From contig CALHCB010000083.1 of the NCBI GenBank assembly GCA_937930695.1, positions 1 through 64,000 of the forward strand: a DNA stretch of 64,000 nt. The letters run 5' to 3'. Shown here piece after piece: positions 18,096 to 27,218 of this stretch. The notes under the pieces were generated by a model. The model worked only from the letters and a program-made list of their open reading frames with translations, did no database searches and was not told where the DNA came from. The stretch is from an uncultured Acidimicrobiales bacterium. Its GTDB lineage: Bacteria; Actinomycetota; Acidimicrobiia; Acidimicrobiales; SZUA-35. The position numbers and the translations under genes are program-made. The stretch's first letter is position 1. Every line of letters starts with the position of its first letter.

Positions 18096-19613
18096 TCAAG
18101 CGCAGGGCGTTCCTTCCGGGCTCGGCCCAGGAACAATGCCGATGACCTCAGGTGTAGGCGCTTCGGTGACCGGAGCTGCGGTCGTGGGAGGCGCGGTGGT
18201 CGTTGGTGCGGCGATCGAGCCAGCGGGCAACGGGGTTTCGAGCAAACCGTCGAAATCGGTCCCTGTCACCAGGGCGACATCGGTGATCGTGGGGTCGAGT
18301 TCAAACACTGGAGCGACAACGAGGTGCACGGCAACACTTTCCGCCGCAGCTTCGAGCCCCGGGCCGTACAAGATCTTCGTCTGGCTGGTGGTCTCAGCAT
18401 TGTCCTTCGAGGACACGATGAAGCCGCGAGTGCCGAGTTCAGAGGTGATCTCGCCCGCCTGCCCAGCGATTCGACTGCCGTTCAGAACGCGCATCTCGAA
18501 TGCGGAAGAAGCAGTCGTTGGGACTGGTGTGCCATCGGATTCGAGCTGAGGTTCGATGCCGCGGAACAGATTGAGAATCGGCATGGCCTCTTCTTCGACC
18601 AGTCCGAGGACCGCTGCGTTGTTTGGCGCCCGAAAGTCATAGACAGGCAACGCGTGTCCTCGGATCTGGCCTTCTTCGACACTGGAGAAGATCGAAGCCA
18701 ATTGCAGGAGGTCGTCGGCACTCACCGCTTGATCGAGCGCCAGGTTCTCACCACCAACGTCGAGGATGGAGTTGATCGTGCCGATCGAGGTGATGTCGAG
18801 TTCTGACGCAGCAACGGCTGCTACCCGGCTCAGAAAGTACTGCTGACGACTTGTTCGCCCCAGATCGCCCGTGCCGTCCAGCCGCCACTTCCCGTTGTCG
18901 AAGTATTCGAGATTGCGCCCACGAGCGAATGCCAGGGCTTGCGAACCGTCCAGGCTGTGACAGCCCGCCGAACTCACGTCGAGGCCAGATCCGGTGTCTC
19001 GCATCGGGCGGTCGAACCAGATCGGGACCCCTCCGAGCGTGTCGACAACGTCTTGGAAGCCGACGAAGTTGATCTCGGCATAGTGATTGATTTCGATACC
19101 GAAGTAGCTCTCGATGGTGTCAACCAACCGTTGGGCGCCGTTCTCGCCGTTGAACGCCGTGTTGATCCGGGACTCACCACCGGTCCCTGCGATGGGGACA
19201 TAGAGATCTCGGGGAATCGACAGCAAGTCGACCGAGCGGGTCTCAGGATCGACCCGAGCGATGATCATGGTGTCGGTGCGCGTGCCACCGATTGGGCCAT
19301 CACCGAGAAACTTCTCCGCGTTCGGATCGCTCTCGTCAATACCGTCGCGGGTGTCTGTTCCGACCAACAGCCAATTCGACGGTTCACCGGGCGCTGCGAC
19401 TTGCTCCACGGACCCCTCTGTGAAGGGAATGCGGGGAATCGCCTCGTATTTGTCGAGTCCCCAAGCAAGAACACCGGCAGCCATCATCGCCATCACGGTT
19501 GCGGTGACGCCGCTCGCAACGACGATGCGTTCGATCCACGATCTGCGGTAGCGAGCCGAGCGTGGCGGACGAGGCCGTGGAGCCAGCTCGGTGGGCGGTG
19601 ATTCAGCCGACAT
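18096..19613 (-). CDS. LytR-CpsA-Psr family glycopolymer ligase
   Basis: This 505-residue protein has an N-terminal cytoplasmic basic segment, one membrane helix (about residues 30-52) and an extracellular LCP domain. LCP motifs include 'RTDTMIIARVDPETRSVDLLSIPRDLYV', 'INTAFNGENGAQRLVDTIESYFGI' and 'ALAFARGRN'. A C-terminal LytR_C-like domain ('FEMRVLNGSRIAGQAGEI') and a Pro/Thr-rich tail follow. LCP enzymes attach polyprenyl-linked glycopolymers to the cell wall, which fits the adjacent exopolysaccharide genes. Start choice: 'MSAESPP'. A GTG 15 codons upstream is also possible. Confidence 0.92.
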   Translation of the reverse strand: MSAESPPTELAPRPRPPRSARYRRSWIERIVVASGVTATVMAMMAAGVLAWGLDKYEAIPRIPFTEGSVEQVAAPGEPSNWLLVGTDTRDGIDESDPNAEKFLGDGPIGGTRTDTMIIARVDPETRSVDLLSIPRDLYVPIAGTGGESRINTAFNGENGAQRLVDTIESYFGIEINHYAEINFVGFQDVVDTLGGVPIWFDRPMRDTGSGLDVSSAGCHSLDGSQALAFARGRNLEYFDNGKWRLDGTGDLGRTSRQQYFLSRVAAVAASELDITSIGTINSILDVGGENLALDQAVSADDLLQLASIFSSVEEGQIRGHALPVYDFRAPNNAAVLGLVEEEAMPILNLFRGIEPQLESDGTPVPTTASSAFEMRVLNGSRIAGQAGEITSELGTRGFIVSSKDNAETTSQTKILYGPGLEAAAESVAVHLVVAPVFELDPTITDVALVTGTDFDGLLETPLPAGSIAAPTTTAPPTTAAPVTEAPTPEVIGIVPGPSPEGTPCA

Positions 19614-19685
19614 AACGAGAGAGGACGCTAGCGCCCCCAGGCTCCAACCGGGGTGCACGTTGGAACTGTGATCGAGACGGGTGGG

Positions 19686-20921
19686 CTAGCTACCCGGCTT
19701 TGGCTCCTTCGGAAGTCCGAGCACGCGCTCGCCAACAATGTTCCGCTGGATCTCAGCGGTGCCGCCCCAGATCGTCTCGCTGCGACTGAAGAAGTACGCG
19801 GCCTGAAGCGCGTTCACGGGATAGGTGGCCTTGCCCCGTCGACGACTCGGGTTCGAGCTCGACTCATCGAAGTCACCATCAAGGATCTGACTATGCGGTC
19901 CGGCTACTTCTGTCCACAGCTCCATGACCTCGCGGTGGTATTCGGACCAGAACATTTTGTTGGTTGCTCCGATTGCGGCCACCGCTGGATCCTTCTTCTT
20001 GTTGACCGTTGCCGACAACGAACGAAGACCGTTGATCCGCATGATCTGGACCTTGGTATGGGCAGCGGCCAGCTTCTGTCGGATCGATGGGTCAGAGATC
20101 CGGTCGTATGTGCGGGCCTCGTCGATAATCGCATCCAGTTCGATCTCGAATCGGCGGTGCGAGGTAGTGGCGCTCGTTCCCCGTTCGAATCCGAGCGTGG
20201 TCATGGCGACTTTCCAGCCGTTGTTCACACCGCCGACGACGTTGTCCTTCGGACACTTGGCATCAGTGAAGAAGACCTCGTTGAACTCACCGGACCCGTC
20301 GACCTGAGCGATCGGCCGGATCTCAACGCCCGGTTGATCCATGGGGACCAAGAGGTATGAGATGCCTGCGTGCTTGCTCACCTCGAAATCGGTGCGAGCA
20401 AGCAGGAAGACGTAATCGGAGCCGACCGCTTGGGTCGTCCAAACCTTCTGGCCGTTGATGACCCACTCGTCACCGTCGAGTTCCGCCTTGCAATTGAGCG
20501 AGGCGAGGTCGCTCCCGGAACCAGGCTCAGAGAATCCCTGGCACCAGCTGGTCTCTCCCCGCAAGATGCCGGGCAAGAACTGCTTCTTCTGCTCCTCACT
20601 CCCCCATTGGAGGATCGTCGGACCCACAAGGGTGTCGCCAAAGAAATCGCCTCGCATCGGAGCGCCAACTTTGGCGAACTCTTCGTTGAGGACGACGGAT
20701 TTCATGGTCGACAGTCCTTTGCCGCCGTATTCCACTGGCCAGGACGCGCAGATCCATCCCCCGGCGAACAGCTTCTTGGGCCACTCGGTGTTGAACGCTT
20801 CACGATCTTCATCGCTCATCTCGAAATCTTCATCGGTCCAACCAGTCGGCAGGTTCTCATCGAGCCATGCCCGAATCTCGACTCGGAAATCCTCGGCTTC
20901 TTGGGGGTAATCCAGATCCAT
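19686..20921 (-). CDS. Acyl-CoA dehydrogenase (FadE type)
   Basis: The 411-residue protein has the family's N-terminal helical block, the FAD-binding 'WCQGFSEPGSGSDLASL' and 'WVINGQKVWTT', and a C-terminal 'WGGTAEIQRNIVGERVLGLP'. The glutamate seen just before 'GT' in medium-chain enzymes is replaced by Gly. The base may instead be the Glu of 'LGFERG', as in other branches of the family. It would introduce a double bond into an acyl- or steroid-side-chain-CoA. A TetR-type palindrome lies just upstream of the start. Confidence 0.92.
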   Translation of the reverse strand: MDLDYPQEAEDFRVEIRAWLDENLPTGWTDEDFEMSDEDREAFNTEWPKKLFAGGWICASWPVEYGGKGLSTMKSVVLNEEFAKVGAPMRGDFFGDTLVGPTILQWGSEEQKKQFLPGILRGETSWCQGFSEPGSGSDLASLNCKAELDGDEWVINGQKVWTTQAVGSDYVFLLARTDFEVSKHAGISYLLVPMDQPGVEIRPIAQVDGSGEFNEVFFTDAKCPKDNVVGGVNNGWKVAMTTLGFERGTSATTSHRRFEIELDAIIDEARTYDRISDPSIRQKLAAAHTKVQIMRINGLRSLSATVNKKKDPAVAAIGATNKMFWSEYHREVMELWTEVAGPHSQILDGDFDESSSNPSRRRGKATYPVNALQAAYFFSRSETIWGGTAEIQRNIVGERVLGLPKEPKPGS

Positions 20922-20930
20922 CACTCCATC

Positions 20931-20946
20931 TTGACCGGTCGGTCAA
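20931..20946. promoter_or_regulatory. TetR-type operator palindrome upstream of the acyl-CoA dehydrogenase gene
   Basis: TTGACCGGTCGGTCAA is a 16-bp imperfect palindrome with only the centre mismatched. It lies about 10 bp before the dehydrogenase ATG on the minus strand. It resembles TTGACC-N-GGTCAA-type sites used by actinobacterial TetR regulators of fatty-acid and sterol metabolism. No TetR gene is adjacent, so the regulator would act from elsewhere. Confidence 0.5.
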
Positions 20947-21057
20947 GTTTTTGGCAACCCCCGGAGACCGTCAGGACAAATCTGCGATCACGGCCTCCCT
21001 GGGGCACGACCTCAATCGTCCAAGAGACTCGGGTCGATTTGGCTGTAGCGTCGCCGA

Positions 21058-21690
21058 ATGGCAGAGCCAGAACCACTCGTTGAGGGCGAAGACGGAGAAC
21101 TTCGTTGCAGCTGGGGCACGTCGACTCCGGACTACGTCCACTATCACGACACCGAGTGGGGTCAGCCGGTCGACAACGAACGGACCCTGTTCGAGAAGAT
21201 GTGCCTCGAGGGATTCCAGTCAGGACTCTCCTGGATCACGATTCTTCGCAAACGCGACGCGTTCCGGGACGTCTTTGCAAACTTCGATGCGCCGACGGTT
21301 GCGGCCTATGGCGAAGAGGAAGTGGAGGCGTTGCTCCAGGATGCGCGGATTATTCGCCACCGGGGGAAAATCGAAGCCACCATCAAGAACGCCCGAGCCC
21401 TTCTCGATCTGCACGAGTCCGGCAGCACACTTTCGGACCTCATCTGGTCATACGAACCTTCAGGTCGACGGGCTCCCGAGGTGTGGTCCGACGTGCCGGG
21501 CTTTACACCCGAGTCCACTGCGCTTTCGAAGGATCTCAAGAAGCGCGGCTTCCGATTTGTCGGTCCAACGACGGCCTACGCCGCCATGCAAGCCATGGGC
21601 GTTGTGAACGACCATTTCGTCGGCTGCAACAAGCGCGACGTCTGTGAAGAACTCCGAAGCAGGATCGTTCGGCCGCCAAGCGCGACGTAG
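21058..21690 (+). CDS. tag: DNA-3-methyladenine glycosylase I
   Basis: The 210-residue protein matches Tag: 'RCSWGTSTPDYVHYHDTEWG' at the N-terminus supplies Cys and His zinc ligands, with 'FEKMCLEGFQSGLSWITILRKR' next. 'VGPTTAYAAMQAMGVVNDHFVGC' near the C-terminus supplies the remaining His/Cys ligands. It excises 3-methyladenine from alkylated DNA. It stands alone and is followed by two candidate terminator hairpins. Confidence 0.95.
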   Translation: MAEPEPLVEGEDGELRCSWGTSTPDYVHYHDTEWGQPVDNERTLFEKMCLEGFQSGLSWITILRKRDAFRDVFANFDAPTVAAYGEEEVEALLQDARIIRHRGKIEATIKNARALLDLHESGSTLSDLIWSYEPSGRRAPEVWSDVPGFTPESTALSKDLKKRGFRFVGPTTAYAAMQAMGVVNDHFVGCNKRDVCEELRSRIVRPPSAT

Positions 21691-21704
21691 ATCCTGTTTT
21701 CGCC

Positions 21705-21719
21705 CCCCCGTTTCGGGGG
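21705..21719 (+). terminator. Hairpin downstream of tag
   Basis: CCCCCG-TTT-CGGGGG forms a six-pair GC stem 14 bases after the tag stop codon. No T-run follows, so it may act as a weak or U-less terminator. Confidence 0.4.
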
Positions 21720-21781
21720 CCACTGGCATTCAATTGCCCTTAGTTCAGCAGTTCGGCCGCTTCGGATCTCATCCCGAAAAT

Positions 21782-21806
21782 TGAGGGTTGAACCCTTCAG
21801 TTTTTT
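21782..21806 (+). terminator. Candidate rho-independent terminator
   Basis: TGAGGG-TTGAA-CCCTTCA forms a short stem (one bulge) followed by G and six Ts. It lies 25 bp before the EssC-like gene and would insulate that gene from tag. Confidence 0.5.
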
Positions 21807-21830
21807 CCACCTTCTGCCGACCGAACAACT

Positions 21831-23150
21831 ATGAACGAGCCCGCCCTGCTTGCGCGCCAGCTCGTGGCGCGTCTCGGAGACGACATCGACACGATTCTCC
21901 CCGCGCCACCGAATGCTCCGACACCCCAGGTGAACGACGCTGCCCGCCCGGACGGCGCTGTCGTCCAGCTTCGCCAAGTAGCGGGACTCACTGCAGGGGA
22001 CACAATCAACTTGCCATCGGGCCAGTTCGAGTTCGGCGAAAAGCCAGCCGGCACCGACGGAGGAACCGAGACCGATCACGACGAGGCCACCGCGTTCTCG
22101 TTGAACGTCGACGAGTCGGGCGACGTCATCATTGACCCTGGCGAGTCTCCAGTTCGTCTTGATGGCCGACGGATCAGTACGTCGCACCGAGTCGGGCAGC
22201 AAACCATTGATGTCGGTTCGGCCCGCTTCGTCGCTCTTCGCGCCGGTGACCGCGCACGCTCGAATCTTGGTTCGACACCGCGGCTCATGCCTCGCTCCAT
22301 TGTCATTCCTCGCCTGAAAGAGCCAACCGTTCCCCAGGGAAACTGGCGTAAGCGGGGCGATCGCCGAGTCAGCGACACCGAGGCGTTGCGGTCAGCCAAC
22401 GATGAAGCTCGCGACCTCATCGCGGCCGAAGGTCAACGCCAAGCCCAGGAACGGTGGACGGTTCACCTCGACCCGACCCGGATCAGCGACCTCCTCGAGA
22501 TCGGCCCTGGAGCACTCTGGCAGCGACCAGCGGGCCACTGGCATTTTGGAAGCGCAGCGATTGCGGCAGCCGATCTGACCTGGCGGCCCGAACTGGTTGG
22601 CGATACCTCTCGGCTCGACGACCCCGAGTTGCTCGCCTATGGCGTCATCCCGTCGGCACCTCTGGTCGCAGATCTTCGTCAGGGCCCTCTCGGCATCGTT
22701 GGTCTCCGAGCCGCAGCCCTTGCGGTGGCCCGACATGTCATCGTCACGTTCGCCACCGCTTCTCCTGCATCGGATCTCGAACTTGCAGTTCTGACCACAG
22801 ACCTCGGCGACGCCGACTGGGCCTGGACCACTGGATTGCCTCACACGAGTGGCGACGACTCGGGCAATCCCATGCCGGTGATCGTCGTCGACGACCTCAG
22901 GATCTTGGCCGACGACAGCATTCGAGGAGCGATTCAGGATCCTCGATCTGCCGGTGCAATTCTCATCGCGGATCACCTCGAGGACCTCCCGAACTATTGC
23001 TCGACCACGATCGTGATTGCGCGAAACGGAACCGCCGTAGTGAGCGACCATCGCTCCGGGACTCGCATGACGAACGCAACGCCAATCGGAATTTCTGGAA
23101 CGACTGCCGAAGCGGCGACGAGCCGGCTTCGGGACGCAAGTTTGAGCTGA
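21831..23150 (+). CDS. EssC/FtsK-like N-terminal region protein lacking ATPase domains
   Basis: The 439-residue soluble protein resembles the segment that precedes the first ATPase in FHA-containing FtsK/SpoIIIE (EssC/EccC-type) proteins. A degenerate FHA-like beta region (residues 45-140) comes first. A helical linker leads to 'LWQRPAGHWHFGSAAIAAADLTWRPEL'. Then 'PLVADLRQGPLGIVGLRAAALAVARHVIV' and 'WAWTTGLPH' match the interdomain block. The frame ends there, with no membrane helices and no Walker A or B. It may be a stand-alone regulatory or decoy module. The next gene, a BON-OmpA protein, is 11 bp away. The assignment comes from pattern memory only. Confidence 0.6.
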   Translation: MNEPALLARQLVARLGDDIDTILPAPPNAPTPQVNDAARPDGAVVQLRQVAGLTAGDTINLPSGQFEFGEKPAGTDGGTETDHDEATAFSLNVDESGDVIIDPGESPVRLDGRRISTSHRVGQQTIDVGSARFVALRAGDRARSNLGSTPRLMPRSIVIPRLKEPTVPQGNWRKRGDRRVSDTEALRSANDEARDLIAAEGQRQAQERWTVHLDPTRISDLLEIGPGALWQRPAGHWHFGSAAIAAADLTWRPELVGDTSRLDDPELLAYGVIPSAPLVADLRQGPLGIVGLRAAALAVARHVIVTFATASPASDLELAVLTTDLGDADWAWTTGLPHTSGDDSGNPMPVIVVDDLRILADDSIRGAIQDPRSAGAILIADHLEDLPNYCSTTIVIARNGTAVVSDHRSGTRMTNATPIGISGTTAEAATSRLRDASLS

Positions 23151-23161
23151 GGAGCCCCACC

Positions 23162-24061
23162 ATGTCCGAAGAACTGTCATCGTGGTCTGTACGCCCTGCA
23201 TCGACGGCGGAGCCGTCTTCAGAAGCAATGCCCGCTGCGGCGTCGCCGCCACCGGAAGATGAGCGGCCGGTCTGGTTGTACGTCGGCCTCGCCAGTGTTG
23301 TCGCCGTCGCGGTGCTCTCGGGAGTGCTCCTTACCCAGGGCTCCACTCAGACCACCGACGACGTCGCCGCCGCTCCAACTTCGGAGGTTTCGGCCTCCGC
23401 GGATGCATCTGACCCGCCCGAGGATGGCGTATCGAACCGCAGCGATGGTCCGGTGCCAGAGGGCATGGCGTTTACCGAGGGAGAAAACGGGTCGCTGGAC
23501 GACGACACCAACACCGTCCCCGAGGAGACAGCTCCGAGCACCGAGCGGCGGGCCTACATCAAGGGAGGCATCCTCTACCTCGAAGGCGCCATCCCGAGCC
23601 AGGCACTCGCCGATCTCATCGTTGAACGCTCGAGCGCCGTGATGGGTCCAGACCGAGTCGTCAACAACTACACGATCGATCCCGCATCCACCTTCGATCC
23701 AAATCAAGGTGCGCCGCTCTATGTCGAGGATCTCGTTCTCTTCCCGACGGGAAGTGCAGAGTTCGCTCCCGAGGCCGTGCCGCTACTGCAACTCGGCGTC
23801 GTTCTCATGACGCAGTTCGACACCGTCACCATCGACGTGATCGGTCACACGGATTCACTTGGCAGCGACGCCGACAACCTCGCCCTCTCGCAGGCCAGAA
23901 TTGATGCAGTTGTGAGCTATTGGGTCGCTGCAGGGATCGATCCGAGCAGAGTCATCGCCATCGCCAAGGGTGAAGCCGAGCCGCTCGCAGACAACAGCAC
24001 AGAAGAGGGTCGCCAACTGAACCGTCGTGTGGAGTTCGTGATCACTGGCCTGCTCGGCTGA
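23162..24061 (+). CDS. BON-OmpA-like envelope protein (ArfA/OmpATb type)
   Basis: The 299-residue protein starts at the ATG after TGAGGAGCCCC (GGAG, seven-base spacing). It has a short cytoplasmic tail, one helix ('WLYVGLASVVAVAVLSGVLL', about residues 39-58) and an acidic linker. A BON-like domain follows ('YIKGGILYLEGAIPSQALADLI'), then a C-terminal OmpA domain ('LFPTGSAEFAPEA', 'VIGHTDSLGSDADNLALSQARIDAV', 'NRRVEF'). The order helix-BON-OmpA is that of mycobacterial ArfA. OmpA domains bind peptidoglycan. It is co-transcribed with the EssC-like protein gene. Confidence 0.85.
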   Translation: MSEELSSWSVRPASTAEPSSEAMPAAASPPPEDERPVWLYVGLASVVAVAVLSGVLLTQGSTQTTDDVAAAPTSEVSASADASDPPEDGVSNRSDGPVPEGMAFTEGENGSLDDDTNTVPEETAPSTERRAYIKGGILYLEGAIPSQALADLIVERSSAVMGPDRVVNNYTIDPASTFDPNQGAPLYVEDLVLFPTGSAEFAPEAVPLLQLGVVLMTQFDTVTIDVIGHTDSLGSDADNLALSQARIDAVVSYWVAAGIDPSRVIAIAKGEAEPLADNSTEEGRQLNRRVEFVITGLLG

Positions 24062-24088
24062 AGATCGACACCAAACCGATTCAACCGC

Positions 24089-25267
24089 CTATGGCTTCTT
24101 GGTGATCCCGACCGCGACAGCCTCGTTTGCCCAGCCGGGCCACCGCTTCCGACTCTTCTCCGCAAGCTTGTGCATCAGGGCAATAGCGCCCGGGTCATCG
24201 TCACCAGGCCGAGTCTCGACAACGCCATCCTTGATCATGGCTTCAATGATCGCTCGGCCGAGATCGGTGCGAACAACGGTGAGCGTCCAGTCAGTTTCGT
24301 TGCCGATACCGCCGGTGGAGATATCGGCGTGTTCTGCTGCGAAGTCGGGGCACGTGTTGCACCCCTCACGGGTCCAGGCGTGACACTCCTTGAGATTGAT
24401 CTCGTGGTAGTCGCCGTTCTTCATCCAAACCTGGAAGACGCCCTTGATGTTCATCTTGACGATCTCTTCCTTCTTCAAGCCGTACTTGAGGAAGAACAGT
24501 TCGTCGAACATCGAATCATCGAAGCTCTTGGAGCACAGGAGGCCGATGTTGAGCTTGATCGGTTTGGAAACCTTGCCAACCTTGCGATGCCACATCACCG
24601 GAGCAATGGATGTCTGGCAGCTCATGCCGACCAGGGCAAGATTCTTCAGACCCTTGTCGATCGCTTCGGGGAACGCCATCGTGTTGGCTGAGTAGGTGTA
24701 CCGAGATCCCGCTCCTGCGAGCACCTCTTCGGCATTCGTCGCCACAGCTGGACGGGCCTTCCAGCCGCCGGAGCCGCCTTCGAGCATCGAGACCAGCGCC
24801 CCATCGATCACATTGTTCTCGAGCGCCCAGATCAAAATGGCAGAGACCAGACCGCCGTCCTGACCGGTCTCATAGACCTTGTCGTCCTTGGCCCGAACCA
24901 GGAGGATGTCCTTGTAGATGCCGGACATCTCATCTTCTTCGCGGGTTCGTCCGAAGAGATGCTCGTCGGCTTCGGATTCCCAGTCACGGAACCGAGGGCA
25001 AGCCCGAGTACAGGATGTGCATCCTTTCTCGCCATGGACGCAGTTGTCGGTACCAAGCTCTTCTTCAAGATGAAAAGGCTTGTACTGACCGGGCTCGTGC
25101 TTGTACCCGATCACATCGTGGGGACATGAAATCACGCAGCCTGCACAGCCTGTGCAGAGTCCCGACGTAATCACCTCGTCGAAGAGCTCTTTCCACTGGA
25201 ACGTCCAGCGTTCCTTCTTTGCGGGCTTGGAAGCCTCGGCGGAGCCTGCGTCATCAACGACCGTCAT
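24089..25267 (-). CDS. Coenzyme F420 hydrogenase/dehydrogenase beta-subunit (FrhB) family
   Basis: The 392-residue protein has an N-terminal ferredoxin-like region with two iron-sulfur motifs ('CTGCAGCVISCP' and 'GCTSCTRACP'). The FrhB-type domain follows ('TGQDGGLVSAILIWALE', 'ALVGMSCQTSIAP', 'NIGLLCSKSF'). Another Cys set lies in 'CHAWTREGCNTCPDF'. FrhB proteins use FAD and Fe-S clusters to move electrons between F420 and a partner. The partner here is unknown and no F420 biosynthesis genes are in the window. Confidence 0.9.
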   Translation of the reverse strand: MTVVDDAGSAEASKPAKKERWTFQWKELFDEVITSGLCTGCAGCVISCPHDVIGYKHEPGQYKPFHLEEELGTDNCVHGEKGCTSCTRACPRFRDWESEADEHLFGRTREEDEMSGIYKDILLVRAKDDKVYETGQDGGLVSAILIWALENNVIDGALVSMLEGGSGGWKARPAVATNAEEVLAGAGSRYTYSANTMAFPEAIDKGLKNLALVGMSCQTSIAPVMWHRKVGKVSKPIKLNIGLLCSKSFDDSMFDELFFLKYGLKKEEIVKMNIKGVFQVWMKNGDYHEINLKECHAWTREGCNTCPDFAAEHADISTGGIGNETDWTLTVVRTDLGRAIIEAMIKDGVVETRPGDDDPGAIALMHKLAEKSRKRWPGWANEAVAVGITKKP

Positions 25268-25305
25268 GAAGAGAACCTACCGTCCCCACCTCGATCAGGA
25301 GAAGC

Positions 25306-25623
25306 TCACAGGTCGGCTTCCTCGATCACGCACCCCGCAATGATGACATTGAGCTCAGTCGGCAGCTCGGCCAGCGGGTCGAGAACCAGCTCGGCATCAA
25401 TCTCGGCGAATCGCTCGTACGGGATCTCGGTCTGGACACGCTCGAACACGCATTGACAGAGACGGGCTTGGAGAATCGAATCCTCAACGGGAACGGTGCA
25501 TGCCGCGAAGAAGTTCTCGGTTTGCTGTGCGGTGTAGTCCGTTTGGACGGGATCTGAGCAGCCGACAAGCACCATCAGCGCCACAAAACCAAGCACTCGA
25601 ACTCGTTGGAACCGTCTTCGCAC
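25306..25623 (-). CDS. Small lipoprotein with four-cysteine domain
   Basis: This 105-residue protein begins at a GTG. The signal peptide ends in lipobox 'LMVLVGC'. The mature part has cysteines in 'FFAACTV', 'ARLCQCVFE' and 'IIAGCVI', so disulphides are likely. No family was recognised. It lies 38 bp from the start of the FrhB-like gene on the same strand and could be the first gene of that unit. Confidence 0.65.
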   Translation of the reverse strand: MRRRFQRVRVLGFVALMVLVGCSDPVQTDYTAQQTENFFAACTVPVEDSILQARLCQCVFERVQTEIPYERFAEIDAELVLDPLAELPTELNVIIAGCVIEEADL

Positions 25624-25664
25624 AGCACTGATCGTAGTGTGCGCAACGCCGCGGATCGGTGCCC

Positions 25665-25925
25665 CTACGGGCGGTCAGACCGCCAGGCGTCGAGATCAAT
25701 GACCGCAGCCAGGGATTGCTCGTCCTCGAACCGCTCTTCGAAGTCGTCGAAGGCCCGCTCACTCATGACTGCGGCGGCGAGTGCAGCCCAGAGTTCCGGG
25801 CTGGCCGCGTCTTCGGCAGCCAACGTGTCGTGAAGCATTCCGCTCATCGTTGGCAGCTGAATGATCTGGCCATCGTGACCTGCAGATTCTGCAGGCTGAT
25901 CAGCTGGGTGCGGGCTTGCTTCCAT
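25665..25925 (-). CDS. Small hypothetical protein
   Basis: From ATG 25925 the product is 86 residues, acidic and Ala-rich. It has 'ELWAALAAAVMSERAFDDFEERF' in the middle and 'AVIDLDAWRSDRP' at the end. No signal peptide or membrane segment is visible. The codon pattern is plausible but no family was recognised. A TTG start 14 codons upstream is possible. It shares the strand with the downstream small lipoprotein gene, 41 bp away. Confidence 0.45.
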   Translation of the reverse strand: MEASPHPADQPAESAGHDGQIIQLPTMSGMLHDTLAAEDAASPELWAALAAAVMSERAFDDFEERFEDEQSLAAVIDLDAWRSDRP

Positions 25926-26066
25926 GCTCTCAAGTACGGCATCGCGGCCCGAAAACCTAAGGATCAATTTGACCCATCAGGTCGAGCCGAGATGTGCGCG
26001 GTCGCCCCACGATGAAGTGTGAGCCGCTCGTGCCCTAGGGTTGCCCGAACGACACAGGGGGCTCTC

Positions 26067-27206
26067 GTGGCTGACATACAGGGACACATCGCCGACGACC
26101 GGTTTGCAAAGATGAGCGACCTGCTCAGCGGAAGCCTCGATGCAGGCGACGACGTTGGCGCCTCGGTCTCGGTGACCATCGAGGGAGAGACGGTGGTGGA
26201 CATCTGGGGCGGTCATGCCGACGAGGCACAAACCTCGCCGTGGGAGCAAGACACGATCACGAATGTGTGGTCCACCACCAAAACCATGACCTTCCTCGCT
26301 GCCCTCACACTCGCTGACAAGGGACTGCTCGACTTTGGAGCCCCCGTCGCAACGTACTGGCCAGAGTTCGCACAGAACGGCAAGGAGAACATCGAGGTTC
26401 GCCACCTGATGTCTCACACATCCGGCGTCTCAGGCTGGGAACAGCCGATTGTGACCGAGGACCTGTACGACTGGGAAAAGGCGACATCGAAGCTGGCGGC
26501 TCAGGCGCCATGGTGGGAACCAGGAACCGCATCCGGGTACCACGCACTGAACCAGGGCCACCTCATCGGCGAAGTCGTCCGACGGATCGACGGTCGGAAG
26601 CTCGGCACCTACTTCGCAGAAGAGATCGCTGGGCCCCTCGGCGCCGACTTCCACATCGGCCTCGATCCCGCAGAGTTCGGACGGATTGCCAACGTGATCC
26701 CTCCGCAGATGGCGCCTGTCGATCTGTCCAACATCGACATGGACAGTCCGGCCATCAAGACCTTCACGGGCCCCGCACCGGGAGCAGAGGCGGCATGGGA
26801 GAGCGATTGGCGCACCGCTGACATCGGCGCGGCAAACGGACACGGCAACGCTCGATCAGTTGCTCGCATTCAAGCGATCGTCGCCAACGGCGGCGAGGTC
26901 GACGGAGTTCGTTTGTTGTCCCCCGAAACGATCGAGCTGATCTTCGATGAGCAGGCGTATGGCACCGATCTGGTCCTCGGCGAAGTCGTCCGCTTCGGCA
27001 TGGGCTACGCCCTTCATTCTGAAGCGCTTCCACACATCCCCGAATCGAAGATCTGCTACTGGGGTGGCTGGGGAGGCTCGTCGATCATCATTGACCTGGA
27101 TCGACGGATGACGATCGCCTACATGATGAACCGCATGGTCGACAGCCTGCTCGGCGACATGCGCGGCGCCAATCTTCACATGGCTGCCTATGAAGCAATC
27201 GGCTGA
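26067..27206 (+). CDS. Beta-lactamase-fold serine hydrolase (EstB-like esterase)
   Basis: The GTG at 26067 is preceded by AGGGGG, so it is preferred over the ORF start at 26019. The 379-residue protein has the SxxK motif in 'VWSTTKTM' and a Tyr motif in 'SGYHALNQGHLIGE'. It also has 'LMSHTSGVSGW' and a 'CYWGGWGGSSIIIDL' block near the C-terminus. This is the class-C beta-lactamase/penicillin-binding-protein fold, in which EstB-type members are esterases acting on small esters. No signal peptide is visible, so it is probably cytoplasmic. Confidence 0.88.
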   Translation: MADIQGHIADDRFAKMSDLLSGSLDAGDDVGASVSVTIEGETVVDIWGGHADEAQTSPWEQDTITNVWSTTKTMTFLAALTLADKGLLDFGAPVATYWPEFAQNGKENIEVRHLMSHTSGVSGWEQPIVTEDLYDWEKATSKLAAQAPWWEPGTASGYHALNQGHLIGEVVRRIDGRKLGTYFAEEIAGPLGADFHIGLDPAEFGRIANVIPPQMAPVDLSNIDMDSPAIKTFTGPAPGAEAAWESDWRTADIGAANGHGNARSVARIQAIVANGGEVDGVRLLSPETIELIFDEQAYGTDLVLGEVVRFGMGYALHSEALPHIPESKICYWGGWGGSSIIIDLDRRMTIAYMMNRMVDSLLGDMRGANLHMAAYEAIG

Positions 27207-27218
27207 ATTCGTCTGGCT

